Source: Bacteroidota bacterium (lineage in GTDB: Bacteria; Bacteroidota; Bacteroidia; Chitinophagales; LD1). Taken from it: a stretch of DNA of 64,000 bases. Numbering within the stretch: position 1 is the stretch's first letter; the number at the start of each line of letters is the position of its first letter. The stretch spans positions 1 to 64,000 of the forward strand of contig JADJZU010000002.1 in the NCBI GenBank assembly GCA_016715625.1, written 5' to 3'. Under the pieces are notes generated by a model that was given only the letters and a program-made list of their open reading frames with translations, was not told the origin of the DNA and made no database searches. The position numbers were made by a program, and so were the translations under genes. Positions 33,025 to 41,391 of this stretch are shown here, one piece after another.

Positions 33025-33867
33025 CTACTTCTTTTCGGGTGCCAGTTTTATGTAGCTATCCCCGGGAATTACCTTACCTTCTTTGTAGAGCATACCCACT
33101 GCCTTTTTGAAATTCTTCTTACTGATGCCCAGGTGTTCGTATATTTCTTCAGGCGTGGAATCATCACTCAGTTTCAGTAATCCTTTAGCAGCAATGAGCT
33201 TCTCCAGCAACAGTTCTTTTACATCCTTGGCTGCTTGAATTCCTTGCTTTTGCAGCGCTACATCTACTTTCCCGTCTTCACGTAGTTTTTTGACATAACC
33301 TTTTACATGCATGCCAGGAGCTATGTCACCAAAAATTTCATTTTTAAAAAGCAGGCCTAAATACTTGTTGTTGATTACGGTTCGTATACCAATGTTAATG
33401 TCATCGGCAATTAAAATGTCTACGGGGTCGTTTACTTTTAAAGCGGCATCAGCAGGCTGAATATACTTACCAATGTTATTGGTAGCTACAATACGTTCCG
33501 ACTTTTCATCCAGGAATACATATACCAAACTCCACTCTCCATCGCTGACTCTTTTTTTCTGTTCCCGAAACGGAAGAAAGAGGTCTTTATCCAGTCCCCA
33601 ATCTAAAAATGCACCCACGTTGCTCACCTCTTTCACGCGCAGGCATGCAAACTCGTTAACCATGGTTTTAGGGGTCTGCGTGGTGCACACCGGCCGGTCT
33701 TCAGAGTCTTTGTATACAAACGCCTGAACGGTGTCACCGGGTTTCATGTTTTTGGGCGAAAAACGGTTGGGCAACAGCACTTCATCCGCTTCGCGGTTAA
33801 TGAGTATCCATCCAAAATCAGTTTTACGAAACGCTTTAAGCGAGTTTATTTTTCCTAGTTGCAGCAC
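33025..33867 (-). CDS. cvfB: S1-type RNA-binding protein (CvfB family)
   Basis: A 280-residue protein with the CvfB layout. Several S1-like OB folds are present (GWILINREADEVLLPNRF; VSNVGAFLDWGLDKDLFLPF; PGMHVKGYVKKLREDGKVDV), then a winged-helix end (TPEEIYEHLGISKKNFKKAV). CvfB proteins bind RNA and affect expression of virulence or stress genes in Firmicutes; the role in Bacteroidota is unknown. It lies 12 bp behind the pseudouridine synthase gene on the same strand, so the two are probably cotranscribed. Confidence 0.88.
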   Translation of the reverse strand: MLQLGKINSLKAFRKTDFGWILINREADEVLLPNRFSPKNMKPGDTVQAFVYKDSEDRPVCTTQTPKTMVNEFACLRVKEVSNVGAFLDWGLDKDLFLPFREQKKRVSDGEWSLVYVFLDEKSERIVATNNIGKYIQPADAALKVNDPVDILIADDINIGIRTVINNKYLGLLFKNEIFGDIAPGMHVKGYVKKLREDGKVDVALQKQGIQAAKDVKELLLEKLIAAKGLLKLSDDSTPEEIYEHLGISKKNFKKAVGMLYKEGKVIPGDSYIKLAPEKK

Positions 33868-33879
33868 AGCTTGTATTTT

Positions 33880-34605
33880 CTATGAATCGTATTTCGAAAG
33901 TAGTTTAATAAGTGTATCCAAATCTTTTGGAAGGGGGGCCTCGGCCAGCAAAATGGTATGGCGCACCGGATGTGTCAGCTGTAAACTGGCTGCGTGCAAA
34001 GTCAATCGGGCAATGGTGGGGCGTTCTTCTTCACCGGAGGGCTTGTAGTTTCTTTTGATAGTGGAAAAGTAAAAAGCCTCGGTTTTGCCATACACTTCAT
34101 CCACCAGTAAGGGATGACCGATGTAGGCCATGTGCACCCGAATCTGGTGAGTGCGCCCTGTTTTAATTTCTATACTAACCACCGCAGCATGCCGAAATTG
34201 CTGCTGTACTTTGTAGATACTGACAGCAGATTTGCCCCGGGCATGAATTAGCATAGTGCCAGGCTTGGTCTGGCTTTCGGCAATAGGAGCGTCAATAACT
34301 CCTTCCGGTTCGTTTAGCCGCCCCTGCACCACTGCCGTGTATGTTTTCTGCACTTCGTGGTTTTGAAATTGCAGCGATATGTGACGGTGCGCGGCTTCAT
34401 TTCTAGCAAAACACAAAACGCCACTGGTAAACTTGTCGATGCGGTGCACGACCCACAATCTGCCAAATTGTTTTTCGAGCAAGGTTTGCACCGTGTCTCT
34501 TTCCGGGTGGTTGCGTTCGGGAATAACTGTAATGCCTGCCGGTTTATTGGCAATCACCAGGTCATCATCGCTGTAAATTACATCTATAGAAATTGCTTTG
34601 GACAT
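33880..34605 (-). CDS. RluA-family RNA pseudouridine synthase
   Basis: A 241-residue protein. The catalytic aspartate is Asp57 in the family motif VHRIDKFTSGVL. IVIANKPAG-like DLVIANKPAGITVIPE precedes it and GRTHQIRVHMAYIGHPLLVDE follows, both RluA-type signatures. There is no N-terminal S4 domain, so it resembles RluA/TruC. It isomerises uridine in tRNA or rRNA; the site cannot be told. Its ATG lies 3 bp from the stop of the EGF-like lipoprotein gene. Confidence 0.92.
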   Translation of the reverse strand: MSKAISIDVIYSDDDLVIANKPAGITVIPERNHPERDTVQTLLEKQFGRLWVVHRIDKFTSGVLCFARNEAAHRHISLQFQNHEVQKTYTAVVQGRLNEPEGVIDAPIAESQTKPGTMLIHARGKSAVSIYKVQQQFRHAAVVSIEIKTGRTHQIRVHMAYIGHPLLVDEVYGKTEAFYFSTIKRNYKPSGEEERPTIARLTLHAASLQLTHPVRHTILLAEAPLPKDLDTLIKLLSKYDS

Positions 34606-34608
34606 GGC

Positions 34609-35115
34609 TTAACGGTTGCAGTCGGCAAAGTAATCTATGCCTTGTTTTGTGAGGTTTACACCCAGCTTTTGGCCGTTCATGTAACCGCTGCCCTCCACGG
34701 GTCCGGTGTAGGAGCCGGTGGCATTTTGCGGTAGTATTTCAAACTTATCGTAGTCCAACATGGAAGCAGTCACGGTAAATCCTTCGTTGTTAAAATTAGA
34801 GATGACAATCTGCTCGGCAAAACTGCCTGCTGTGATATATAATAGATGTTGGTTTGTGCCACTGGTGCTGAAAGTGGTGGCGTTCCAGGTGCGGATAAAC
34901 TTGGTACGTGAAAGGGATGCGCAATAGCGCCCTTCAAACCCAATGGGACAGAGCGTGTCGCAGTACAGGCCACTCCATCGGCCTTCGCAACGGCAACTGC
35001 CATTGAAACACTCTCCACCGTTTTGACAGTCAACATTTTTGCAGCCTTTGCGGCAGGCATTCAGTTGAAGTAGCAATAAGCAAACGGAAAAAATAAAGGC
35101 AACCCTGCGAAGCAT
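34609..35115 (-). CDS. Lipoprotein with EGF-like domain
   Basis: A 168-residue protein. A lipoprotein signal peptide with lipobox LNAC (MLRRVAFIFSVCLLLLQLNAC) is followed by a cysteine-rich EGF-like module: CKNVDCQNGGECFNGSCRC, then WSGLYCD and GFEGRYC. The ~110-residue rest is beta-rich with no known domain. It is probably anchored to the cell surface or periplasm. It is the first gene of a three-gene minus-strand run with the pseudouridine synthase and the S1 protein. The promoter box is only 5 bp from the start codon. Confidence 0.8.
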   Translation of the reverse strand: MLRRVAFIFSVCLLLLQLNACRKGCKNVDCQNGGECFNGSCRCEGRWSGLYCDTLCPIGFEGRYCASLSRTKFIRTWNATTFSTSGTNQHLLYITAGSFAEQIVISNFNNEGFTVTASMLDYDKFEILPQNATGSYTGPVEGSGYMNGQKLGVNLTKQGIDYFADCNR

Positions 35116-35120
35116 CGCGC

Positions 35121-35128
35121 CAAATATA
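35121..35128 (-). promoter_or_regulatory. -7 box directly upstream of the EGF lipoprotein start
   Basis: The minus strand reads GGTATATTTGG, a perfect TAnnTTTG box (plus-strand 35121-35128). The start codon is at 35115, so transcription would begin at or within a base or two of the ATG. The mRNA would be leaderless. Confidence 0.5.
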
Positions 35129-35222
35129 CCGATTCGCGCCCAATGATTTTATGCCTCACTGATAAAAAACATACTACAAGTCGTTAAGCTCGCAGTTATA
35201 TTGCGGCTCCTATTTTTTTACA

Positions 35223-37586
35223 GTGAGATATATTGCTACCACGTTTTTTCTACTACTAAGTATGTTGGTGCCAGCTCATTTGAGTGCACAGAAGTTTGTG
35301 TCCACCATACGCGGCCGCGTAGTGGACAAAGAAAGTAAGCAACCGCTGGTGGGCGTAAATGTGGTGGTGCTGCAAAGTAACCCTGTGGTGGGTGCTGCTA
35401 CCGATGAGGAAGGTAACTTTTTGATGCAAAGCGTAAACGTGGGGCGAAACTCCATTCGCTTCACTTATATCGGCTACGAAGATGCTGTGGTTGCCGAGGT
35501 GCTTGTCAATTCCGGCAAGGAAACCATCCTGAATGTGGAAATGCAGGAGCGGGTGAACAATATGGCCGAAGTAGTGGTAACTCAGCAACGTGATAAGGGT
35601 AAGGCAAATAACGAATTTGCCAGTGTGAGCGCCCGCAGCTTTAGTGCGGAAGAAATGAATCGCTATGCAGGAACGCTTAACGACCCCGCCCGCATGGCGC
35701 AGAGTTTTGCGGGAGTAATGACCTCCAATGATGAGAATAATCAAATTGTAGTGCGTGGAAATTCTCCGCGTGGTTTGCTTTGGCGAATGGAAGGGGTGGA
35801 GATACCTAACCCAAATCACTTTGCCGGAAGTGAAGGAGCCACGGGAGGTGGAGTAAGTATGCTCAGCAGCAATATGCTCACCAATACCGATTTTTATTCG
35901 GGAGCCTTTGCGGCTGAGTACGGTAACGCATTGAGCGGAGTGTTTGATTTGAATCTAAGAAAGGGAAATGCCGGTAAACGGGAGTTTGCCATCCAATTGG
36001 GTGTGTTGGGAGCGGAGGTGGCTTTGGAAGGTGGTTTCGGCAAAAAATATAAAGGTTCCTATTTGGTTAACTATCGCTACTCTACCCTGGAGTTATTTGC
36101 CTTAATGGGTTTTGACATCGGAGGGAATGTGAGCCCGAAATATCAGGACCTTAGTTTCAATTTTTATTTCCCTACCCAAAAGGCCGGAAGCTTTACTGTG
36201 TTTGGCCTTGGAGGCTTAAGTGGATTGGGGGAGAAAGCTAAGCGTGATACTGCCACCTGGAAATCTTTTTCGGACAAGACGGATTACAACCAGAAGCAGT
36301 GGATGGGCGTAGCCGGCTTTACGCATTTATATCTTCTGCCGGATGCCAAGACATATATCAAATCCGTGCTTAGTTATAGCTACACGAACAATAGCAGCAC
36401 TTCCGATTCGCTCGATGGAGATTTTAAACCATTCAATTTGTCGGAAGATTTATTCATCTATCGCACCTGGCGAGCGCATGTGCTGGCACATACGAAGTTG
36501 AATACGCGAAATTCGGTTCGGGTAGGAGGCCTCTTCAGCCACAACGATTATAAACTATCCAGTGCCTTGTATTCTTTTGCCGCTAGCAGCCGGCTGAACT
36601 TTGTAGACAATGAAGGCAGCACCTGGACCGCTCAGGCCTATATGCAGTGGAGGCACCGTTTCAGCGATCGGTTGCAGATGAATACGGGATTACACTTTAC
36701 CTTTCCGGAAATTAATAACAAGTTTTATGTGGAACCGCGCCTCGGCATGGAGTACAAGATTACTGAAGCACAAACGTTGAGTTTGGGTGCCGGTTTGCAT
36801 AGTAGGGTAGATGCTATATCTACTTATGTTTCTTACAAGACCCCGAACGGAGTCATGCAAAACCGTCAACTTGATTTTAGCAGAGCGTTCCATTTCGTAA
36901 CTGGATATTCTCTGAGCTTTTTAAAAGATTTCAGATTTAAAACAGAGGCATACGTTCAATATCTCTTCCGGGTACCGGTGGGGAACGATTCGGCCCATCG
37001 GAATTATTCCATTATGAATTACAACGAAGGCTTTGTTCAGTTTCCATTACAGTCCTCAGGCCATGGTATTAATTATGGTATTGAACTTACGGTCGAGAAA
37101 TTTTTTAGCAGGCAATACTTTTTTGTATTTACTACCTCGCTGTTTGATTCCCGCTATAAAACAACTGAGAATGTGTGGCGCAGCACTGCTTACAATGTAA
37201 ATTATGTAATGAATGCGCTAGGTGGAAAAGAATTTACGGTAGGCAAACGAAAGAACAATATCATCGGTATTAATACCCGGATAATATGGCGGGGTGGGCA
37301 ACGCTACACACCGGTGGACCTGGAAAAGTCAATTACCGAAAATCAAACCGTGACGCGAGAGGAAGAAGCCTTCTCTCAAAAGTTGCCTGATTATTTCCGC
37401 ATTGATTTTGGGGCCAGCTTCCGAAGAAACAAGAAGAAATACAGTTGGATTTTTTCGTTTGACGCTCAGAATATCATCAACCGGCAGAATGTAGCCGGTG
37501 AAGTATACGATGTATCTAAGAAGCTGATTGTAACCAAACGCAATTTGGGAATTGTGCCGGTGTTTAGCTGGAAAGTGCAGTTTTAA
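35223..37586 (+). CDS. TonB-dependent receptor with CarboxypepD-reg-like domain
   Basis: A 787-residue protein from a GTG start, with a signal peptide (PAHLSAQ). The N-terminal beta sandwich (IRGRVVDKESKQPLVGVNVV to FTYIGYEDAVV, residues ~30-110) is the carboxypeptidase-regulatory-like domain. The plug domain is recognisable by GVMTSNDENNQIVVRGNSPR and the rest is a beta barrel ending at KVQF. It belongs to the small TonB-dependent receptors without a SusD partner, so it probably imports a metal complex or small ligand. No TonB box can be fixed. The gene stands alone and in frame. Confidence 0.9.
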   Translation: MRYIATTFFLLLSMLVPAHLSAQKFVSTIRGRVVDKESKQPLVGVNVVVLQSNPVVGAATDEEGNFLMQSVNVGRNSIRFTYIGYEDAVVAEVLVNSGKETILNVEMQERVNNMAEVVVTQQRDKGKANNEFASVSARSFSAEEMNRYAGTLNDPARMAQSFAGVMTSNDENNQIVVRGNSPRGLLWRMEGVEIPNPNHFAGSEGATGGGVSMLSSNMLTNTDFYSGAFAAEYGNALSGVFDLNLRKGNAGKREFAIQLGVLGAEVALEGGFGKKYKGSYLVNYRYSTLELFALMGFDIGGNVSPKYQDLSFNFYFPTQKAGSFTVFGLGGLSGLGEKAKRDTATWKSFSDKTDYNQKQWMGVAGFTHLYLLPDAKTYIKSVLSYSYTNNSSTSDSLDGDFKPFNLSEDLFIYRTWRAHVLAHTKLNTRNSVRVGGLFSHNDYKLSSALYSFAASSRLNFVDNEGSTWTAQAYMQWRHRFSDRLQMNTGLHFTFPEINNKFYVEPRLGMEYKITEAQTLSLGAGLHSRVDAISTYVSYKTPNGVMQNRQLDFSRAFHFVTGYSLSFLKDFRFKTEAYVQYLFRVPVGNDSAHRNYSIMNYNEGFVQFPLQSSGHGINYGIELTVEKFFSRQYFFVFTTSLFDSRYKTTENVWRSTAYNVNYVMNALGGKEFTVGKRKNNIIGINTRIIWRGGQRYTPVDLEKSITENQTVTREEEAFSQKLPDYFRIDFGASFRRNKKKYSWIFSFDAQNIINRQNVAGEVYDVSKKLIVTKRNLGIVPVFSWKVQF

Positions 37587-37591
37587 AAAGG

Positions 37592-38095
37592 CTACTTATG
37601 CTTCTCGTAGCTCTGCACGTCTTCGCTGAAAAATTCCAGTTTTACGCCAGCCGTTAAAAACATGGCTTCGCTTTCGGTGCCCGCCTGATATTTGCGCTGG
37701 CATACTACCCGCTTTATACCACAATTGATAATGAGCATGGCGCATACCCGGCACGGGGTCATTCTGCAATAAAGCGTAGCACCATCCAGCGATACTCCTC
37801 GCTTGGCTGCCTGGCAAATGGCATTTTGTTCAGCATGCACCGTGCGCACACAGTGTTCGGTAATGCTGCCATCTTCATGAATCACTTTTTTCATCTGGTG
37901 GCCTACTTCATCGCAATGGGGCAAGCCTACCGGTGAGCCCACATATCCTGTTACCAGCAACTGATTATCGCGCGCTATTACGCACCCGCTTCTGCCGCGC
38001 CCACAGGTAGCCCGCTTGCTGATGGCATCCATCACTTCCATAAAATATTCATCCCAGCTTGGGCGCACGTAGTGGTCTTGTTTTGTCTCGCTCAT
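37592..38095 (-). CDS. dCMP deaminase-family protein (ComEB type)
   Basis: A 167-residue zinc deaminase. The catalytic HAEQNAICQAA supplies His and Glu, and MTPCRVCAMLI supplies the PCxxC zinc cysteines. CGRGRSGCVIARDNQLLVTGY and GLPHCDEVGH are conserved in deoxycytidylate deaminases. It would convert dCMP to dUMP for thymidylate synthesis. The next gene on the same strand is a small kinase that may be cotranscribed. Confidence 0.92.
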   Translation of the reverse strand: MSETKQDHYVRPSWDEYFMEVMDAISKRATCGRGRSGCVIARDNQLLVTGYVGSPVGLPHCDEVGHQMKKVIHEDGSITEHCVRTVHAEQNAICQAAKRGVSLDGATLYCRMTPCRVCAMLIINCGIKRVVCQRKYQAGTESEAMFLTAGVKLEFFSEDVQSYEKHK

Positions 38096-38112
38096 AATCC
38101 TGAATTTTTAAA

Positions 38113-38667
38113 TCATTTAATTTTTTCGAGCACCTCATCTATACGGGCATACAGTTCTGTAAAACTGCCATCGTTGTTAAACCGATAGTCGGCTAAAGCC
38201 ATGCAGGCGCTCAGGTTTTGTTTGTTCGGGTCGGTATTGTTCATTTCGCGTGCTTCGTTGGCCGCAAAGGTTTCAAAACTTACTTTATCCGTTTCGCTGG
38301 CGCGCTCTACTATCCTTTCGTAGCGCAAATGCTGGTCGGCATCTATTGCAAATAAATGGAATCCGTTTTTTTCGCGCAGCGCTTGCACTTCACCCACCGT
38401 TCTGATGCTTTCTATGATGCAGTCCTGCCCACTTTCCAGGGCTTCGCGAAAAAGTTCCTGTGCAATAAAGCTAGGGCCGTTTTTTTCGCGCAGATCATTA
38501 GCCGTGGCAACCAGGGAATCGCGGTTTACGGTTTCTCCTTTTGCTTTAATAATCTGAGAGAGGTATCCGCGCACCGAAAAATGAGCAAAACCATGGTGCT
38601 GTGTCAGGTAATCAACGATAGTGCCCTTGCCGGCTCCTAAGGTGCCTGTGATTCCGATAATTTTCAT
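38113..38667 (-). CDS. P-loop NTPase, dephospho-CoA-kinase-like
   Basis: A 185-residue protein from ATG 38667; the longer frame to 38727 has no family similarity. The P-loop is GTLGAGKGT and the downstream blocks are SVRGYLSQII, LREKNGPSFIAQELF and IIESIRTVGEVQAL. This pattern is that of AAA-type nucleoside/dephospho-CoA kinase-like proteins seen beside dCMP deaminase genes in Bacteroidota. It is probably a nucleotide kinase; the substrate is unknown. Confidence 0.8.
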   Translation of the reverse strand: MKIIGITGTLGAGKGTIVDYLTQHHGFAHFSVRGYLSQIIKAKGETVNRDSLVATANDLREKNGPSFIAQELFREALESGQDCIIESIRTVGEVQALREKNGFHLFAIDADQHLRYERIVERASETDKVSFETFAANEAREMNNTDPNKQNLSACMALADYRFNNDGSFTELYARIDEVLEKIK

Positions 38668-38754
38668 TGTTGTGAAAGTAACCGAAACATGACACCGAAT
38701 TTGCTTTGTGAATAATTTGCACAGCATTGTGAAAAACGCAAATATTATTGTGTT

Positions 38755-39203
38755 ATGAAAAGCGAATAGGCGGTGTTTTGTTCCTGGCGGTTTTGTTTTT
38801 GGGTATTGTGCTGCTGAATAGAAAAGATGTGCAACTGCAGAGCCAACACAGTAGCCAACTTCGCAGGCTTTCTGCCTCGGGTTATGAGTTGGTAACGGTT
38901 GCAGAATTCAATAATCCCAATCTACTCTCTTCAACGCTTACCAGCGTCCACGAAAAATTCTATATCAACGGCAAAAGTGTAGGTATCCTGCACATGGAAC
39001 CGGAGCAAGGCATTCCGGGTCGGAAAGTCACCTCTTTTCCTGTGTCCTTGCGAATTCCCGCTTCTGACCTGGTGGCCGTATTGGTGGATAGCAGGGTTCA
39101 AACCGTATTGCTGGAGATAGAAGGTGAAATTGCTTTTAGAAATTTTACCGGAGGCGGAAAAATGAATGTTCAAATCAGCGATTCCGTGCGAATAGTCAAC
39201 TAA
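38755..39203 (+). CDS. LEA14-like membrane-anchored protein (start frameshifted)
   Basis: About 150 residues: one N-terminal membrane helix (GGVLFLAVLFLGIVLLN) and a beta sandwich with ELVTVAEFNNPNLLSSTLTS, as in LEA14/WHy domains. The open frame can only use TTG at 38748. ATG 38755 with one extra A in the following A-run would give MKKRIGGVLF, a much more natural start, so one base is probably missing here. The next gene is a related LEA-like lipoprotein 6 bp downstream. Confidence 0.6.
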
Positions 39204-39209
39204 AAAAAT

Positions 39210-39680
39210 ATGCGACACAAATTCATAATCGGTTGGTGTGCCATTGTTTCTATGGCTGCTATGTCTTCTTGCAAAATCTATGCACCTACTTTCAAAACAG
39301 TAGAAAATGTCCGCTTTGATAAAATGGGAGGATCGGGCATTAAACTCGGTGCTGACCTGGTGTTTAATAACCCCAACAGGATTAAGGTGAAAGTGACCGA
39401 TATAGCTGCTGATGTAATAGTGGACAAGAGACTGGTAGGCACCATCGGTGAAAAAAGCGACATTCTGATAAAACAACGGAGCGATTTTCGCGTACCATTG
39501 GGTATTTCTATAAAACCCGATGGCAGCCTACTGGATCATTTAAAAACAGTCATCAGTTTTTTTTCAGACAAAGAGCTAGAGATGAATATTATTGGAAACG
39601 TAAAACTGAAATGGCTATTTGTGAAAAAGGAAATACCAATCCGCTACCAAACCAAAATAAAAGCATCCCAAATTCGCTGA
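39210..39680 (+). CDS. LEA type 2 family lipoprotein
   Basis: A 156-residue protein with a lipoprotein signal (MAAMSSC lipobox). Its LEA14/WHy beta sandwich includes GIKLGADLVFNNPNRIKVKV, the conserved NPN motif, and VPLGISIKPDGSLLDH. Proteins of this type are small, probably envelope-bound and stress-linked. It shares an operon with the preceding LEA-like gene and converges on the DUF2797 gene with a 2-bp gap. Confidence 0.82.
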   Translation: MRHKFIIGWCAIVSMAAMSSCKIYAPTFKTVENVRFDKMGGSGIKLGADLVFNNPNRIKVKVTDIAADVIVDKRLVGTIGEKSDILIKQRSDFRVPLGISIKPDGSLLDHLKTVISFFSDKELEMNIIGNVKLKWLFVKKEIPIRYQTKIKASQIR

Positions 39681-39682
39681 TT

Positions 39683-40480
39683 TCAGGCTGCTAATTCCAC
39701 TTCATAACCGCTCTTGCTTCGGATGTTGATGACCTGCCCATTCTCAAATATGAAATACTGACCTCTTATCCCTACAAGCGGTAGTTCAATGAGCGGAGTT
39801 TTTTCAAACGATAAGGAGGTTACTTTAGTAGGATATTCCAGCACAGGATAGGTCAAAGTCACTATTTCATTATTACCGGATACGTATGCTCTTAGCTCAT
39901 CTTCCAAAAGGTTTTTGATGCGTTCTTTTTCGGCCAGTAACTCAATACCATCCGCAGGTTCGTTTTTCAACATTTTCTGCCAATTGGTTTTGTCGGTGAA
40001 ATAATCTTTGAGGGCCACCTCCATACGCCCGGCCAATTGACGATAAGGTAGTTCTGCGACAATTATTCCTTGGCGAGCTCCCTGATCTATCCAGCGGGTG
40101 GGAATTTGGTCATCGCGAGTTACGCCCACTTTTACTGTATTGGTTTTGGCCAGATAAACGTAATGTGGTCGCAAATGATTTCGCTTCTCCCATTCCACAT
40201 CGCGTCCTTCACCCAAATGTGCTCTGCATAATTTTGGTCGAATTATGCATTTCGCGTTTTCGGGCGCGGTGGAAAAACAATTATAACACATCCCTTCACC
40301 AAAGCTCTTGTTCGTTTTCTTACCGCAAACGGTGCAGATAATTCTACCGGTCCATTGGAGCCGCACGTTTTTCCCAATCAATTCGTTTACCGGGATTGTT
40401 TCATCCCCCAGTTTTAAAAAATACTGAACCGGGTTTATGAACGATGTTCTCATTTTATCTAAAACGCCAATTGCTCTCAT
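39683..40480 (-). CDS. DUF2797 protein with zinc finger and GIY-YIG-like segment
   Basis: A 265-residue protein. CTVCGKKTNKSFGEGMCYNC holds four cysteines typical of a zinc ribbon. The block HYVYLAKTNTVKVGVTR, followed by RWIDQGARQGIIVAEL, resembles the first strands of a GIY-YIG nuclease-like fold. This is the Bacteroidota/actinobacterial DUF2797 family. No catalytic tyrosine pair is clearly placed, so activity is uncertain. The gene lies alone between convergent and divergent neighbours. Confidence 0.82.
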   Translation of the reverse strand: MRAIGVLDKMRTSFINPVQYFLKLGDETIPVNELIGKNVRLQWTGRIICTVCGKKTNKSFGEGMCYNCFSTAPENAKCIIRPKLCRAHLGEGRDVEWEKRNHLRPHYVYLAKTNTVKVGVTRDDQIPTRWIDQGARQGIIVAELPYRQLAGRMEVALKDYFTDKTNWQKMLKNEPADGIELLAEKERIKNLLEDELRAYVSGNNEIVTLTYPVLEYPTKVTSLSFEKTPLIELPLVGIRGQYFIFENGQVINIRSKSGYEVELAA

Positions 40481-40602
40481 GTTTTGTATTGTTGCAGCAC
40501 GAATGTAGAAAAGTGCTTTGCTTTACCTTCTGCACAGTTTCCTGCCCAGTTTTTTGATACTGACACAGGTTCTTTTAGGTTTGACTCTATACATTATTGT
40601 TT

Positions 40603-41391
40603 ATGAAATACATTCTATCTGTCATTTTTCTGATTCATCTGTCAAATACTTCATTGGCTCAGGATAGTTCTATTTGCTACTTACGTGATAACGCTGGCCG
40701 TATACGCGAGCACAATGTTGACTTTGCCAAAATGGTGTTACAGGTAAAGTTCAATACCAAAGAAGGAAAGGTTTCAGGGCAGGTGAAATATGATTTTAAG
40801 CCCCTGCAATATATCGTAGACACACTTTTTTTGAATGCTCCGGGAATTGCCATCGAAAAAGTATTGTTGGATGGTAAGCCTGTCAATTTTGTAACAGATA
40901 CGGATGGTCTTGTTATCCGCTTTGCTCAGTCGCTGAATTGGAACAAGAATTATAAACTGGATATTAGTTATGAAGCCACCCCTCGCAAGGGCTTGTATTT
41001 TATAGGCTGGAATGTAGATACCAAGAACGAAACGAAGAATCGCTATTTCACACGAAAACAAATCTGGACACAAGGGCAGGGGATTGATAACCGGCACTGG
41101 ATTCCTTGCTATGACGATGTAAACGATAAGATGATAACCGAAACGATTATCACTTTTGATTCGGCTTACACCGTTGTATCCAATGGAATTTTAAAATCAC
41201 GGAAGATAAATACTGATGGCACCTCTACCTGGCACTATGCCATGACCAGCCAATGGTTCCGTATCTCATTATGCTCGCAATCGACAAATACAAATACCGC
41301 GACTATACCAGTAAAAATGAATGGTGAGTCGGCAATATTACTATGCCGATCGCCCCGAAACCGTGGAGCCTACCTATCAATACAGTGCTGA
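40603..41391 (+). CDS. M1 family aminopeptidase, N-terminal part (frameshifted)
   Basis: A signal peptide (LSNTSLAQ) and the N-terminal beta domain of an M1 metallopeptidase, with VKFNTKEGKVSGQVKYDFKP and WTQGQGIDNRHWIPCYDD, the block before the catalytic domain. The frame breaks near 41255 and again near 41325. The intermediate frame adds YLIMLAIDKYKYRDYTSKN. The tail shown after that is artefact. The gene continues at 41321-43030. Confidence 0.82.
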   Translation: MKYILSVIFLIHLSNTSLAQDSSICYLRDNAGRIREHNVDFAKMVLQVKFNTKEGKVSGQVKYDFKPLQYIVDTLFLNAPGIAIEKVLLDGKPVNFVTDTDGLVIRFAQSLNWNKNYKLDISYEATPRKGLYFIGWNVDTKNETKNRYFTRKQIWTQGQGIDNRHWIPCYDDVNDKMITETIITFDSAYTVVSNGILKSRKINTDGTSTWHYAMTSQWFRISLCSQSTNTNTATIPVKMNGESAILLCRSPRNRGAYLSIQC

